42,500 nt of DNA, taken from assembly GCA_001586965.3 (NCBI GenBank), contig LUCW03000544.1, forward strand, positions 25,001 to 67,500, given 5' to 3'. Made by a program: the position numbers and the translations under genes. The notes beneath the pieces are model-generated. The model worked only from the letters and a program-made list of their open reading frames with translations. It was not told the origin of the DNA and searched no databases. This document shows, in pieces, positions 29,579 to 39,600 of the stretch. Position 1 is the first letter of the stretch. Each line of letters opens with the position of its first letter. The DNA is from Sphaeroforma sirkka (Eukaryota; Opisthokonta; Ichthyosporea; Ichthyophonida).

Positions 29579-29785
29579 GAGCCTCTAAATGAGATCATTT
29601 TAGATATTGTTGTAGAGTCTCTATATAAGATCTTTTAGATATGTTGTAGAGTGTCTACATACGATCATTCTAGATATTGTTGTAGAGTCTCGACATAGGA
29701 TTATTGGACATTGTTATAGTCTCTACATAACATTGTTTTTTTAGATCTTGTTGTAGAGCCTCAAAATAACATCATTTTAGATAGA
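29579..29785. repeat. Variant multi-monomer block, copy 2
   Basis: Ordered markers are gagcctctaaatgagatc, ctatataagatcttttag, gtagagtgtctacatacg, atcattctagatattg, gtctcgacataggatt, gttatagtctc, cattgtttttttagatctt and gagcctcaaaataac. The same order is repeated at three more places to the right, so the whole block of about 200 bp was copied as a unit. Confidence 0.8.
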
Positions 29786-30322
29786 ATCTCTACATAAGAT
29801 CATTTTAGACATTGTTGTGGAGTCTCTACATGAGATCATTATTGACATTGTTGTAGGGTCTCTACTTCAGATCATTTTAGACATTGTTGTAGAGTCTCTA
29901 CATAAGATCATTTTAGACATTGTTGTGGAGTCTCTACATGAGATCATTTAGACATTGTTGTAGAGTCTCTACATAACATCATTTTAGACATTGTTGTGGA
30001 GTCTCTACATGAGATCATTATAGACATTGTTGTAGAGTCACTACATAACATCATTTTAGACATTGTTGTAGAGTCTCTACTTAAGATCATTTTAGACATT
30101 GTTGTAGAGTCTCTACATAACATCATTTTAGACATTGTTGTAGAGTCTCTACATAACATCATTTTAGACATTGTTGTAGAGTCTCTACATAAGATCATTA
30201 TAGACATTGTTGTAGAGTCTCTACATAACATCATTTTAGACATTGTTGTAGAGTCTCTACATAAGATCATTTTAGACATTGTTGTAGAGTCTCTACATAA
30301 GATCATTTTAGACATTGTTGTA

Positions 30323-30515
30323 GAGCTCTCTAAATGAGATCATTTTAGATATTGTTGTAGAGTCTCTATATAAGATCTTTTTAGATATGTTGTAGAGTGT
30401 CTACATACGATCATTCTAGATATTGTTGTAGAGTCTCGACATAAGATCATTTTAGACATTGTTATAGTCTCTACATAACATTGTTTTAGATCTTGTTGTA
30501 GAGCCTCAAAATAAC
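30323..30515. repeat. Variant multi-monomer block, copy 3
   Basis: It has the same marker order as the copy at 29579, but starts gagctctctaaatgag (one base different) and has gtctcgacataagatc. It is followed by regular monomers without the truncated gatagaatctc monomer. Confidence 0.8.
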
Positions 30516-30826
30516 ATCATTTTAGACATTGTTGTAGAGTCTCTACATAAGATCATTTTAGACATTGTTGTAGAGTCTCTACATAAGATCATTTTAGACA
30601 TTGTTGTAGAGTCTCTACATAACATCATTTTAGACATTGTTGTAGAGTATCTACATAACATCATTTTAGACATTGTTGTAGAGTCTCTACATAAGATCAT
30701 TATAGACATTGTTGTAGAGTCTCTACATAACATCATTTTAGACATTGTTGTAGAGTCTCTACATAAGATCATTTTTTAGACATTGTTGTAGAGTCTCTAC
30801 ATATCATCATTTTAGACATTGTTGTA

Positions 30827-31021
30827 GAGCCTCTAAATGAGATCATTTTAGATATTGTTGTAGAGTCTCTATATAAGATCTTTTTAGATATGTTGTAGAG
30901 TGTCTACATACGATCATTCTAGATATTGTTGTAGAGTCTCGACATAAGATTATTTCGGACATTGTTATAGTCTCTACATAACATTGTTTTAGATCTTGTT
31001 GTAGAGCCTCAAAATAACATC
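30827..31021. repeat. Variant multi-monomer block, copy 4
   Basis: It runs from gagcctctaaatgag to gagcctcaaaataac, with gacataagattatttcgg as a private variant. It lies about 504 bp from the previous copy, which shows that variable numbers of ordinary monomers separate the blocks. Confidence 0.8.
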
Positions 31022-31802
31022 ATTTTAGACATTGTTGTAGAGTCTCTACATAAGATCATTTTAGACATTGTTGTAGAGTCTCTACATAAGATCATTTTTT
31101 TAGACATTGTTGTAGAGTCTCTACATAACATCATTTTAGACATTGTTGTAGAGTCTCTACATAACATCATTTTAAACATTTGTTGTAGAGTCTCTACACA
31201 AGATCATTTTAGACATTGTTGTAGAGTCTCTACATAACATCATTTTAGACATTGTTGTAGAGTCTCTACTTAAGATCATTTTAGACATTGTTGTAGAGTC
31301 TCTACATAACATCATTTTAGACATTGTTGTAGAGTCTCTACATGAGATCATTATAGACATTGTTGTAGAATCTCTACATAAGATCATTTTAGACATTGTT
31401 GTAGAGTCTCTACATAAGATCATTTTAGACATTGTTGTGGAGTCTCTACATGAGATCATTATAGACATTGTTGTAGAGTCACTACATAACATCATTATAG
31501 ACATTGTTGTAGAGTCACTACATAACATCATTTTAGACATTGTTGTAGAGTCTCTACTTAAGATCATCTTAGACATTGTTGTAGAGTCTCTACATAACAT
31601 CATTTTTTAGACATTGTTGTAGAGTCTCTACATAACATCATTTTAGACATTGTTGTAGAGTCTCTACATAAGATCATTTTAGACATTGTTGTAGAGTCTC
31701 TACATAACATCATTTTTTAGACATTGTTGTAGAGTCTCTACATAAGATCATTTTAGACATTGTTGTAGAGTCTCTACATAAGATCATTTAGACATTGTTA
31801 TA

Positions 31803-32000
31803 GAGCCTCTAAATGAGATCATTTTAGATATTGTTGTAGAGTCTCTATATAAGATCTTTTTAGATATGTTGTAGAGTGTCTACATACGATCATTCTAGAT
31901 ATTGTTGTAGAGTCTCGACATAGGATTATTTTGGACATTGTTATAGTCTCTACATAACATTGTTTTAGATCTTGTTGTAGAGCCTCAAAATAACATCATT
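31803..32000. repeat. Variant multi-monomer block, copy 5
   Basis: It has the same marker order and includes gtctcgacataggattattttgg. It is followed by an 8-bp-deleted monomer (ttagatagaatctc), as in the copy at 29579, so those two blocks are probably closest relatives. Confidence 0.8.
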
Positions 32001-32208
32001 TTAGATAGAATCTCTACATGAGATCATTATAGACATTGTTGTAGAGTCTCTACATAACATCATTTTAGACATTGTTGTAGAGTCTCTACATAAGATCATT
32101 TTAGACATTGTTGTAGAGTCTCTACATGAGATCATTATAGACTACATAAGATCATTTTAGACATTGTTGTAGAGTCTCTACATAAGATCATTTAGAGACA
32201 TTGTTGTA

Positions 32209-32315
32209 GAGCCTCTAAATGAGATCATTTTAGATATTGTTGTAGAGTCTCTCTATATAAGATCTTTTTTAGATATGTTGTAGAGTGTCTACATACGATC
32301 ATTCTAGATATTGTT
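32209..32315. repeat. Variant multi-monomer block, copy 6 (partial)
   Basis: It starts gagcctctaaatgag and keeps ctatataagatctttttt and tgtctacatacgatcattc, then returns to ordinary monomers. The distal half of the block is absent, as in the copy at 28086. Confidence 0.75.
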
Positions 32316-32735
32316 GTAGAGTCTCTACATAAGATCATTTTAGACATTGTTGTAGAGTCTCTACATGAGATCATTATAGACATTGTTGTAGAGTCTCTAC
32401 ATAAGATCATTTTTTAGACATTGTTGTAGAGTCTCTACATAAGATCATTTTAGACATTGTTGTAGAGTCTCTACATAAGATCATCATTTTAGACATTGTT
32501 GTAGAGTCTCTACATAAGATCATTTCAGACATTGTTGTAGAGTCTCTACATAATATCATTATAGACATTGTTGTAGAGTCTCTACATAAGATCATTTTAG
32601 ACATTGTTATAGTGTCTCTACATATCATTATTTTAGATATTGTTGTAGAGCCTCTACATAACATCATCTTAGATAGAGTCTCTACATAAGATCATTCTAG
32701 ACATTGTTGTAGAGTCTCTACATAAGAACATTAGT

Positions 32736-32880
32736 CACCACCTAAGATCCAATCATTGTTGTACACTCTCTACCTAAGATCATTTTAATCATTGTTGTAG
32801 AGTCTCTAACTACGTCCATTTTATTCATTGTTGTGCAGTCTATACCTAGGATTATTTTGATCATTGTTGTAGTGTAGACA
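32736..32880. repeat. Diverged right edge of the 36-bp satellite
   Basis: The last monomers read acctaagatcattttaatc followed by attgttgtagagtctctaac, then tacctaggattattttgatc. These carry the taatc and acctaag variants seen at the left edge and not in the core. The array ends at about 32,880, some 540 bp from the stop codon of the transporter gene. Confidence 0.85.
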
Positions 32881-33422
32881 GGCACAATGATTACAGTCAC
32901 AAGATCGTCTGACACTATACGTTTGTGCGCGTCCTCCCTTGGGAGGCATTCACTTCACTCTGATACGACTGGACGGGCATCGCTTGCATTGAGCATGTCA
33001 GTTTGATTCTTTTGTTCGTGCTCTACGTAGGCAGACAAAAGCGCGCATCTGTGCGAATCCATAGGTCGTGGAAATTGCTCGCAGATCCCGTGACAACTAC
33101 ACGACAAGTGGCTCCTACCTCCCACTGTATAGGCAGTCACCTGTCCTTGATGACGTCTCTAAAGTGCTCACTCGAACTGCCAATAGCAGCAATGCATCTG
33201 ATAGCAGGCCACACTCATGCCACATGACGTCCAAGCCACACTCATGACGAGGGTATGAGCGGATGTAAATATCTGCACAAAGCTCCCAGGTACGGGTTCT
33301 GGGAGTTGATCTATAGGTAGATAAAAGTATATGACCGCTCCAGGGCCCACCTATCGGTCTCTTCTTAATCCCCAATCGACCGCTTACATAGATCATATCT
33401 AAGCTACATTATTATATCTTAG
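32881..33422. other. Unique sequence downstream of the transporter gene
   Basis: This is about 540 bp of non-repetitive sequence between the satellite and the minus-strand stop codon at 33423. It should contain the 3' untranslated region. I see no clear AATAAA on the minus strand close to the stop; the nearest exact match (plus-strand tttatt near 32820) is already in the satellite edge. Short open frames on both strands have no recognisable domain. A 12-bp direct repeat gccacactcatg occurs near 33209 and 33234. Confidence 0.6.
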
Positions 33423-33670
33423 CTACTTCTTGGTCTGTGTACGCCGCTCGACAGAACTGGCATTGGGAAACATGGAGGTTGGAGAGTGTGTCTGTGTCAC
33501 GACTGATATATCTTCAACAGGCGTTGCCGGTGGCGTTGTAGATGTAGGATTGCGTGTACTCGGGTGTGTCTTGCCTGCCTGTTTGAGATGGAATTTCGGT
33601 TCGGTAGATGCCAGCGCAAAGGACACGGAAGTGACGGCCAACAGAACAGAGTTACACGTCATAGCCGTGC
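33423..33670 (-). CDS. MFS transporter last exon: helix 12 and C-terminal tail
   Basis: The acceptor is TTTCATTTACATAG, and G plus GC completes the Gly of YGVGTAM. It codes helix 12 (TAMTCNSVLLAVTSVSFAL) and then a hydrophilic tail of about 55 residues rich in Thr, Ser and Pro (KTHPSTRNPTSTTPPATP), ending in RRTQTKK and TAG at 33423-33425. The tail is probably cytosolic and may be phosphorylated, but that is inference. The stop lies 540 bp from the satellite edge. Confidence 0.82.
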
Positions 33671-36600
33671 CTATGTAAATGAAATGACGAGAGAACATAT
33701 TTAGTAATCCATAACCCTAAACCCTAAGACAGCAAATCATATAGTGATCCGTGACTGATGCTTGTAGTCTCATGAAATATAAGAAAACTCAGTGGGGCAT
33801 TTGCCTGTCGAGCTTACGTGATGACATCCGTAGGTGGTCGCTGATGGTAGACGTATGTGGTATTCAGGAGCAATGCACTTTTTAAACCCTAACATCCCAA
33901 TACCCTAAAACAGAATGACTCGTACGCGTGATACAGGTGAGTAAAGACTTACACGACCGATATTAAACTCAGAATGAATTTGAATCACTGAACAACTGCA
34001 AAGACAACAGCCCCGACTGCTCTGTCGATATTTTTTTGATTTTGATTACCTTTTACGCAAAGAAGCTACTTCGAAATATATTCGAACGAACAAGTAGCAC
34101 CCTCGTCACACAAAAACAGTTGACGCCCTTCACCCTAAGGTCAGTTCATCCGCATATTTACTAGCACAAACTATAGATAATAACATTCAATATTCACAAA
34201 ACGCTGGGCTAAAAGCTGAATGACAGTCATGTGCCACATTATACTTCAAACGGGACAGTTGCCTGGGTTTGTTTGGACACTTCAGCACTTGCATATGGAT
34301 TCAACCAAGCTGAACATATGAATTGCCATGAAGATTAGCCTTAGGTGTAATACTTTAGGAAGCGTGGGACCACAATTGTTTTTTGAATACTGGAGTGGAT
34401 ATCAGAACTGAATAAATCCCAATACACAAAACCCTAAACCCCTAAAAGTTATGGGCACAGGTCAGCAATATGAATAGTGGCATCGCCAGAGCACCGAATT
34501 AGAAACAACGCAGCCGAGAAAACAGGACTATACGCGGCTGTGACAACCACCGCTTAAACGCTCCACACACCTACACCATATCTGTGTGCTATGAGACCGC
34601 TTGCAGTGGCGCCCACCAACAGTCCCAAATCACCACCTGACCGCATCAGAGCCAACGCATCGCTTCTGTCTCTGTCCTTTGTGATGTCCACCAGAAACGA
34701 CGTGGGTGCAGTCCCTACAGAATAGAACGCACACAGTTTACTTACTTCTTTTTAACACAGTGAAGAGGTGGGTGATATGTGATACTACACATTCGCTGTT
34801 TACGCAACAAACAACGACTATCAATTAAGCTCGGTCGCAATACGGCAGTTAACGTCAATGGATCAACAGTACGAAAAGAAGTGTAGTCATCAGCAGCTGA
34901 CCTCTATTCACAACGATGCAACGACCGGACATTACGTTAAAGATCAGATACTACGTTATTACCCCACGAGAGGAAATTAAGAAGCAACAAAGCTGACAAT
35001 CGACCCATCCTGTGGACAGAAAGAAAGTCACCAGACTTACGGTCGCAGAAACCCTCGTACGAACATGTGCTAGGGTAACTAACACGTACTACGACAACTA
35101 ACAAGTAATACGATAGCTGAAGCAGCCAGGTTGTAGATCCTGAAATGAACACCAAACTCGGAAGGGAATATACGCTGCGAGTGTACAGTGACTCCCACAC
35201 CTACCCACTATAGGGTTTAGGGTTTAGGGTTATTATCCTTCACATACCTAGTATTGAATTTCCAAAGCCCCACATCACCACCAGGCCCATGAGTTGTTCC
35301 CAGCTCTGAGCAAAGGGAGTGAGTCCTATGGCTGCACTGACCAGCATCGTACCAGGCACCATCGATGTCTTGCGCCCAAACGTGTCCGAGAAATACGCAC
35401 TGGGCTGCGACATAATGACATTGACTATGGCCAACGAAGCGAACAGCTGCCCCAGACTGCCAGGCGTCGCATCAAACTGCACGCGCACGAATCAAAGTCA
35501 GTTGAGTGGCTGTGTGAATCTTAAAAAACGGCTGAGTAAACGTCTGTTGACAATGCACAGAAGAAACGCGTCTGCGCATGTGTGTGAATGGCTTGTTGGT
35601 CAGCTGTAATGTCTGACATAAATGCGACTCTTCATAGACTGGTAAGCCACTGCTAATATGAGCCATCACGAACTACGCCTTGATGAAGTGGAGAGAGAGT
35701 GATCGTGATGTGCCAGTGAACAAAACAGCGATAGAACAGAAGTGAAGGCACTTAATGAGGATAGCACTTGTTATCCTCAAACGGGTTCGATAGAACGCAC
35801 AATTCTTTTTTTTTTAAATTGGCCCGTCCACGCTAAGACTTTTATCTAATATAAAAAACGATCAGCCTTTCGCCAATCTACTATTAAATACAGCTGACTA
35901 TTGAGAACAACTGCTTATTAAGAAAAGAAAAACATGCCAACACTTGACAATAGCAGAAAAGCATCCCACGCAGACAAGCGGAGGATCACTAAAGGAGATG
36001 CATGCTATGTAGAGCACAGGATCAGATGAACGATGCACTATGGGTCAGCACCAACACTCACCTACAGCCACCTACATCCACGTACACCCACGTACACTCA
36101 CGTACACCAACTCTACACTCACCTACATACACCAACCCTACACCCACCTGAGAGGTGGCCAGCAGTGGCAACAGTGTAAACTGTGCGCCCGACGCCGTGG
36201 CCCAGAAAGTACTGTGCAGCATCAGCACCGCGCGAGTGTTGCGACAGTCGCGTATCAGCACAGTCCACCGCGTAGACGTACGGCGCATGTCAGATCTGCA
36301 AGGAACAGAGCACGCGCACATGAGCCAATGGGCCACACTACGCCCACAGCTGAAGTGTACACGCTACAACTCACAGCACACTCAACGCCACCATGCGATG
36401 CAGCTCACAGCATCCAAATGGGCGAGTGACCCACCAGAGAGCCAAAGAAGCTGTTAACCAATCCTTGATACGAACGGTAGCCGCGTACCGATGTAGAAGC
36501 GTTGTTAATCTACCACAGCATGGCATCTACGCCATTTGATCAGACGCCTACGAAACATGGCACACACAACAAACGCAACAAACTCAATAAAGCAACAAGT

Positions 36601-39600
36601 GCAGGTGCCAGCAACCAATGATGGAAAGTACACTGCCCAGACAACAGTGGACAGCGGCTTCACACCACCAGTGACTCACCCGATTTGCTTCGCCAGTTCC
36701 ATCCCAGTTTCTAGGCGCTGGACTGTGCTTGTTTCTGCCAATCAATAAATCCGAATTGAAGATTATTAAATCCTAAACCCTAAAATTATCGAAATACTTT
36801 GGCAAGAAATATATAAGTGACCGAAGGTTTGCTGTTAACAGAAAACAGAAAACATGTATCTCAGGTCTGACTAAAGAAGATACGTGCTAAATGTTTTGTT
36901 CCTCAATGCAATAAACAAGAGTTATCCTGCGAATGCCAACCCTCTAAAATATGACAATCCTATTCATATTATATCAACCTACGATAACCGTCTGTATTAT
37001 AACCAAACACACCTCTACTGCATGCCAAACCCCCAAACCATAAAACCCTAAAACCATTATGACCCAAGCGCAATTAGCTTCAGGGCGAAATCACACAACT
37101 ACAGACCCGCAGCACTCCTCGTCACCCATTCACTGCCGATACCTTTTATCCTCAGCGCATTATTCAGAGCGACGATAGCGATGGCCATCCCCACAAACAT
37201 GAACGGTGCTTGAAAACCATAACTGTAAGTGTTTAAGACAAAAAGCAAACGACCTGAGGTAACAAAAATGAACGGTGCTTTAAAACCATAACTGTAAGTG
37301 ATTAAGACAAAAAGCAAACGACCTGAGGTAACAAAAATGAACGGTGCTTTAAAACCATAACTGTAGGTGTTTAAGACAAAAAGCAAACGACCTGAGTTAA
37401 CAAAAATGAACGGTTCTTTAAAACCATAAGTGTTAGGTGTTAAGACAACAAGCAAACAACCTGAGAAAACAAACATGAACGGTGCTTTAGAACCACAACT
37501 GTTAAGTGAAAAGACAGCAAGCAAACAACCTGAGTAAACAAACATGAACGGTGCTTTAGAACCATAACTGTTAAGTGATAAGACAACAAGCAAACAACCT
37601 GAGAAAACAAACATGAACGGTGCTTTAAAATCATAGCTGTAAGTGTTTAGGACAACAAGCAAGCAAGCAATCTGAGGTAAGGCGACCAACGACAAATGTG
37701 GTATTAAGTGCATGGGGTGGAACACGTTAAAAATAGCGAGCCACGAAGACACTCATGACTATGAACTATGAGCTCATCTGTTGAGTCCAATGTGTGAGAA
37801 AGGAAAGAAAAGCAGCGCAGAAGGATCGCCACTCACGATGGCATCAAGCAATAGAGCCAGCAACGATGGAACACTCGAAATAGATTAAATAAATAAATGG
37901 ATAAAATAAATCTCATGCGCAATCAAATTACGGCATACAGCTGTAACGAATACTAAGAGAATACAACACAGCAACCACAACACAATAAAACATCCACAAA
38001 CACCAATGTAAAAGAGAATACAACGCAGCAACCACTACAAAATAAAACATACACAAACACCAATGTTAAAGAGAATACAACACAGCAACCACTACAAAAT
38101 AAAACATCCACAAACACCAATGTTAAAGAGAATACAACACAGCAACCACTACAAAATAAAACATCCACAAGCACCAATGTTAGCGCACAGCTGTGACGAA
38201 TATCCCAAGAAAACACGCACCCATGCGTATTTAGTAATTCGTATTAATACTAATTAGTACTGATACTAATTAATATCATAGCAATTCGTATTAGTAGTGA
38301 TTAGTACTGATAGTAATTAATACTAATAGCTTGGGGTGCTTGGATGTGCTAGTCACCGGAGATGTGCTGCCATCACGAATGAAATGTCAGTTAACTTAAA
38401 CAACCAGTACCAGCACAGAGCAGATGAACAATAGAAGAAGAAACATAATAAAGTCACAACAGAAAAAACATAACAAAGCCACAACAGAAGAAACAAAACA
38501 AAGTCAAAACAGAAGAAACATCACAAAGTCACAATAGAAGGAACAAAACAAAGTCACAATATAAGAAACATCACAGTCACAATAGAAGAAACATCACAGT
38601 CACAACACAAGAAACATCACAAAGCCACAATAGACGGAACATAACAACCCCTTATAAGCTCACAGAACATACCTGTCCGCCAAATAGCCTCCCAGTGCAG
38701 GGCCACAACTCACTCCAGCCGACCACGCAGCCGACATTGGTGCCACTAACCAGATTCAACAAGGAAGGGTTACAAATAAACATTAATTTAGCAGATATAC
38801 ACATATATCAATATATATATAAAATCATTTAATCAAATGTCCACACTTATCAATATTCATTGAAGATTAATTAATCTCATATACACATATATCAATATTA
38901 AATAAAGATTGATTAATCAGATATACACATATATCAATATTCAATAAAAACTAATTAATCACAGATACGAGTACATCAATATTTCTTGTGTGAAAGTGAA
39001 TTTCAAGCTCTATTCAGCGCAGCAGATAAGTCCGCAAGACGACACCAACATGTGGACACTGAACGGTAGCCCAATGGTTTTAGGGTTTAAGCTGAAACCC
39101 TAGTACTCACTAATCACACTCGAGAACACAGCATAAACCTCCATGCAAACAAATGTGTAAAAAAAAATATTGTAAAAGTTCTTCAAAAAGACCAAAATTC
39201 GCATCTACAACCAACCATCGCGAGAATAAGTCGGCTTAATCAACTGCACCAACACGTCACTCGCACGGCTTACTCGTTCTGGCTCGGTTTCGATTGGTCG
39301 AAATGTCGGCCAAGTGAAGCTGCGCACCCATCATCATCATCGCACTACCAGCACCTGCAAGCGACAGCAATAACAAATACATCAGCAAAGGTCTCCAAGG
39401 AATGCCTATACAGACCCGCGTGAGTGACACAGGTAGTACCACTGGACACACAGCAGAGATGCCACTTGAGTGAGCAGGTATGTAGAATGCAGGCCTCGTC
39501 GCTAGCAGGAAGCGCGCATACATAACAGAGTCACTCAATATCCACTACTGTACAAATACATGCAATCGATTGTCCACATCGCCATAAACGCAGCAGAGGA

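Larger units (their letters stand above)
2181..32735. repeat. 36-bp tandem satellite array, about 850 monomers
   Basis: The plus-strand monomer is acattgttgtagagtctcta followed by cataagatcattttag, 36 bp in all. The span divided by 36 gives roughly 850 copies. Each copy holds the perfect 15-bp dyad tgtagagtctctaca. The two main versions differ only at one base, cataaGatc or cataaCatc. The core (about 4.9-28 kb) is very homogeneous. Variation there is mostly short indels in the T run, in atc or in tct. The outer parts carry many substitutions. Because 36 is a multiple of three, one frame per strand stays open until an indel breaks it, and I do not regard these frames as genes. The organisation fits a heterochromatic, centromeric or subtelomeric satellite, but which of these cannot be told from sequence alone. 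Confidence 0.97.
33671..34570 (-). other. Intron 10-11 of the MFS gene
   Basis: A 900-bp phase-1 intron, donor GTGTGT, acceptor TTACATAG. Telomere-like motifs occur at 33713 (aaccctaaaccctaag), 33885 (aaaccctaacatcccaatac) and 34429 (aaaccctaaacccctaaaag). The intron contains an in-frame stop soon after the donor, at 34554-34556. Confidence 0.65.
37223..38672 (-). other. Intron 5-6 of the MFS gene, repeat-rich
   Basis: A phase-2 intron of 1,450 bp if the most exon-proximal acceptor is used, or 1,036 bp if the most distal duplicated acceptor at 37637 is used. It contains four separate tandem repeats (25 bp, about 47 bp, 57 bp and 69 bp), the densest repeat cluster in the gene. Confidence 0.65.

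Noticed and set aside
2308..32667. Dozens of open frames coding 12-residue repeats (CRDSTTMSK on minus, DIVVESLHK on plus).
   Set aside because: They follow from a stop-free 36-bp unit. They start and end at random indels, occur on both strands, and have no flanking gene signals.
2181..32735. Possible CRISPR array (36-bp repeat length).
   Set aside because: The repeats are directly tandem with no spacers, and the neighbouring gene has spliceosomal introns, so this is a eukaryotic satellite.
2181..32735. AACAAT (attgtt on plus) in each monomer as an HMG/SOX-type binding site.
   Set aside because: The motif is too short and common; the organism is unknown and nothing else supports it.
33115..33396. 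Minus-strand frames downstream of the transporter (and overlapping plus-strand frame 33003-33227).
   Set aside because: No recognisable motif, overlapping frames on both strands, likely 3' untranslated or intergenic sequence.
34554..34570. Ending the transporter at the TAA at 34554-34556.
   Set aside because: It would lack helix 12. A good donor at 34570 joins in phase to an exon that codes helix 12 and a tail.
35294..35609. Plus-strand frames over the helix 8-10 exon.
   Set aside because: Antisense shadows of a clear MFS exon.
37953..38216. Hydrophobic Cys-rich 87-residue repeat frame.
   Set aside because: It is a 57-bp intronic minisatellite read in its open frame. Unlike the 69-bp array it contains no exon sequence of the transporter.
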